From: Alteromonadaceae bacterium UBA2620
GTDB lineage: Bacteria > Pseudomonadota > Gammaproteobacteria > Enterobacterales > Alteromonadaceae
NCBI GenBank assembly: GCA_002339125.1
Contig: DDJQ01000142.1
Location: 1,767-10,054 of the forward strand
Direction of reading: 5' to 3'
DNA: 8,288 bases
Part shown: positions 7,021 to 8,288 of the stretch, in pieces
How the letters are laid out: each line of letters starts with the position of its first letter
Numbering within the stretch: position 1 is the stretch's first letter
The notes under the pieces: generated by a model
Told to the model about the DNA's origin: nothing
What the model saw: only the letters and a program-made list of their open reading frames with translations
Databases searched by the model: none
Translations under genes and position numbers: made by a program

Positions 7021-7158
7021 ATGGCTACATCGGTTAACACAAAATACAGCACTACTTTGCGTTATCAGGAAATATCTATTAACCCAAGAGGAACAAGGTA
7101 TGGCACATCATCTGGATTTAGTAAAAGCGCATTTAAAGCTATACAGAGTGCGTTTTGA
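7021..7158 (+). CDS. Short overlapping ORF, doubtful gene
   Basis: An ATG lies 2 nt after the stop of the 807-aa gene and opens a 45-codon frame (MATSVNTKYSTTLRYQEI...) ending at TGA 7156-7158. The position would suit translational coupling. However, the upstream Shine-Dalgarno is weak, the peptide is Ser/Thr/Lys-rich with no recognisable motif, and its 3' half overlaps the better-supported gene at 7100 in another frame. It is more likely leader sequence than a gene. Confidence 0.15.
   Translation: MATSVNTKYSTTLRYQEISINPRGTRYGTSSGFSKSAFKAIQSAF
7087..7093 (+). promoter_or_regulatory. Strong Shine-Dalgarno for the 67-aa gene
   Basis: AGAGGAA is placed with its GAGG core 8 nt before the ATG at 7100. 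It is one of the best ribosome-binding sites in the window and is the main support for the small gene downstream. Confidence 0.7.
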
Positions 7159-7303
7159 AATACTCACAACGCCCGGACTTAATTTTGATGTATTAGTCGC
7201 CAAAGGATTTGAGTTGCGAACTAACACACGAGGCACTGTAGAGGACAATGATATCCTTAACCTGTGTATGCATTTGCATATCGGGCGTCCCGACTGGTTA
7301 TAA
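7100..7303 (+). CDS. Small hypothetical protein downstream of the 807-aa gene
   Basis: I do not recognise this 67-residue protein. It is rich in His, Leu and Val, opens with MAHHLDLVKAHLKLYRVRFE, and has a predicted strand/turn centre (ILTTPGLNFDVLVAKGFELR, 21-40) and a closing CMHLHIGRPDWL. It has no signal peptide, membrane helix or known motif. A strong GAGGA ribosome-binding site supports the start. With 81 bp from the upstream stop and no hairpin in between, it is probably co-transcribed with the 807-aa gene and may be its partner. A terminator-like hairpin follows 30 bp after its stop. Nothing in frame suggests a truncated longer gene. Confidence 0.6.
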   Translation: MAHHLDLVKAHLKLYRVRFEILTTPGLNFDVLVAKGFELRTNTRGTVEDNDILNLCMHLHIGRPDWL

Positions 7304-7332
7304 GCGTAGGGCGCATATTATGCCGGTTAAGA

Positions 7333-7369
7333 CTCACCAGCGGGAAATGATGGTTTGTCCCGCTGAGAG
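7333..7369. terminator. Strong hairpin between convergent genes, probably bidirectional terminator
   Basis: CAGCGGGA (7338-7345) and TCCCGCTG (7358-7365) form a perfect 8-bp stem with a 12-nt loop. CTC (7333-7335) and GAG (7367-7369) extend it past a small internal loop. It lies between the stop of the 67-aa gene and the stop of the convergent ppnP gene, the expected place for a shared terminator. No clear T-run follows on either strand. Confidence 0.6.
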
Positions 7370-7379
7370 CCGACTTATC

Positions 7380-7664
7380 TTAGCTGTAGAAGCAAAGATA
7401 GGCAGTTGTTGTGCTGACTTTAACATCAAAGGATTGATTGGCTGCAACATTAAACTCGCTACCCGTTTTAAACGACATAAACTCTTCCGCACCAGGTAGT
7501 TTAACTACCAGCTCACCTTCAACCACTTTCATCAATTCATCTTTACTGGTAGAGAATACATATTCACCAGGCAGCATCACCCCTGAGGTACACGGGCCGT
7601 TGGCTGATTCAAAAGCGATAGATTTAACGTTATCGTCGAAATAGCTGTTTACACTTAAAGACAT
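7380..7664 (-). CDS. ppnP: Pyrimidine/purine nucleoside phosphorylase PpnP
   Basis: PpnP (formerly YaiE, DUF1255) catalyses phosphorolysis of several purine and pyrimidine nucleosides to the free base and ribose 1-phosphate, in nucleoside salvage in the cytoplasm. The 94-residue length equals that of E. coli PpnP. Matching landmarks are NSYFDDNVKSIAF (6-18), GVMLPGEYVFST (28-39), EGELVVKLPGA (49-59), FKTGSEFNVAANQSFDVKV (65-83) and the terminal AYLCFYS. It is a single-domain cupin-like beta barrel. The start at 7664 has AGGA 6 nt upstream. It is monocistronic, convergent with the 67-aa gene and divergent from the DUF3592-like gene. Confidence 0.95.
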   Translation of the reverse strand: MSLSVNSYFDDNVKSIAFESANGPCTSGVMLPGEYVFSTSKDELMKVVEGELVVKLPGAEEFMSFKTGSEFNVAANQSFDVKVSTTTAYLCFYS

Positions 7665-7695
7665 ATTGATTCCTGTTAGCTAAAAAACGGCGATC

Positions 7696-7724
7696 ACTAT
7701 ACAGTATTTCATCATCGCATTGTG
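7696..7724 (-). promoter_or_regulatory. Weak candidate promoter of ppnP
   Basis: On the minus strand TATAGT (7701-7696) resembles a -10 box, but the hexamer 17 bp upstream (CACAAT) is a poor -35. It lies about 32 bp before the start codon in the 107-bp divergent gap. Confidence 0.25.
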
Positions 7725-7756
7725 GGATTTCCGGTCAGATCAGTCCTGTAATACTC

Positions 7757-7762
7757 AGGGAG
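7757..7762 (+). promoter_or_regulatory. Shine-Dalgarno AGGGAG supporting a TTG start
   Basis: AGGGAG ends 9 nt before TTG at 7772. No ATG or GTG in frame lies close upstream that could use it (the codons read AGG GAG ATT ACG ATA TTG). The first in-frame ATG lies inside the first membrane helix. Confidence 0.6.
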
Positions 7763-7771
7763 ATTACGATA

Positions 7772-8239
7772 TTGAGTACTGCGCAAAAAAGAAAATACCT
7801 CAAATATACCCTGGCAACCGGCTGGATTTGCTTGTTTATCATGTTGCTGTTAAGCGGCAGTGTGCTTACCGGTTTCATCAATGGTAATTCCGCCAGTGGT
7901 ACTGTGGTGGATAAACAGGTTTATATCGAACAAATCCGGGGAACAGGCTCCCCCCGGCAGTCTGAATTACATGAGATCACGGTTCAGTATCAGGTAGGGG
8001 GAGAGACCTACCGGATATACGCCAATGCGCATGTTTATGCTGGCATGGGGTTAATCGAGGAAGGCGACAACCTGATAGTTGTTTATTCACCGAGTAACCC
8101 TGCACAAGCCCAGGTGTTTAGTTATGCCCTGTATAGCCCGATGGTAAGCATACTGGGTTACGTAACCTTTGTGTGCTTTTTAGTTGGCTTCCCGCGCTGG
8201 TTGCTGTGGCGGAATAAACCGATAAAAGATGAAAAGTGA
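7772..8239 (+). CDS. DUF3592-like two-helix membrane protein
   Basis: The 155-residue protein has a basic N-terminus (AQKRKYLKY), a first membrane helix (about 13-36), an extracytoplasmic beta-rich domain (about 40-117) and a second helix (about 119-142), then a positive tail (RWLLWRNKPIKDEK). The middle domain carries ASGTVVDK (41-48), ITVQYQVGGETYRIYA (69-84) and GDNLIVVYSPSNPAQAQV (98-115). This is the layout I know from DUF3592 proteins, whose role is not established. Both helices and the positive ends suggest that the loop faces the periplasm. The start is TTG, supported by AGGGAG upstream. A possible next gene starts 18 bp after the stop. Confidence 0.82.
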   Translation: MSTAQKRKYLKYTLATGWICLFIMLLLSGSVLTGFINGNSASGTVVDKQVYIEQIRGTGSPRQSELHEITVQYQVGGETYRIYANAHVYAGMGLIEEGDNLIVVYSPSNPAQAQVFSYALYSPMVSILGYVTFVCFLVGFPRWLLWRNKPIKDEK

Positions 8240-8257
8240 CAGGGGCTATCGTCTGCT

Positions 8258-8288
8258 ATGAGCGAAAGGACTAAACCGCTCCGCGGTA
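8258..8288 (+). CDS. Possible start of a further gene, cut by the window edge
   Basis: ATG at 8258 opens a frame MSERTKPLRG to the window end, with AGGGG 12 nt upstream, which is a rather long spacing. Its closeness to the preceding stop (18 bp) would suit an operon, but ten codons are too few to judge. Confidence 0.3.
   Translation, partial: MSERTKPLRG

Noticed and set aside
7306..7330. GGGCGCATATTATGCC inverted repeat as a REP-type element
   Set aside because: The pairing needs a bulge and only one copy is present in the window, so a dispersed repeat cannot be supported.
7248..7644. Plus-strand open frames of 83 and 68 codons
   Set aside because: The first runs through the hairpin at 7333-7369, and both are antisense to ppnP, which is clearly real.
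7689..7708. Possible LexA site upstream of ppnP
   Set aside because: TATACAGTAT here is identical to the right half of the dinB LexA box, but the left half (GGCG instead of CTGT) does not match at all.

Overview
The window looks like chromosomal DNA of a marine gammaproteobacterium. I infer an Alteromonadales-like host from the moderate GC content, the E. coli-like dinB and ppnP genes, and a DUF3360-type membrane protein. This rests on recalled family resemblance, not on a search.

Layout, left to right. The minus strand from the left edge to 1484 encodes a large polytopic membrane protein (probable DUF3360, transporter-like). It is intact for 494 codons and runs off the window, probably only a few codons short of its stop. 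A 395-bp AT-rich divergent region (1485-1879) separates it from dinB (DNA polymerase IV, 1880-2959, +) and carries a good LexA-box candidate and three copies of TAACAAAT. Next come a small DUF1653-type gene (3058-3288, +) and a secreted metallo-beta-lactamase-fold hydrolase (3396-4253, +). A hairpin and a 341-bp non-coding gap follow.

The least explained part is 4595-7303: an 807-residue protein of a widespread but, as far as I know, uncharacterised type, and a 67-residue protein with a strong Shine-Dalgarno 81 bp downstream. They look like a two-gene operon closed by a strong hairpin at 7333-7369, which also lies just past the end of the convergent ppnP gene (7380-7664, -). A DUF3592-like two-helix membrane protein with a TTG start (7772-8239, +) diverges from ppnP, and a possible further gene begins at 8258.

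Most genes here are housekeeping or stress functions: lesion-bypass replication under SOS control, nucleoside phosphorolysis, a periplasmic hydrolase and membrane proteins. They do not form an obvious pathway. No mobile element, CRISPR array, tRNA or rRNA was seen. The only candidate for an undescribed system is the 807-aa/67-aa pair, and the sequence gives no direct clue to its function.
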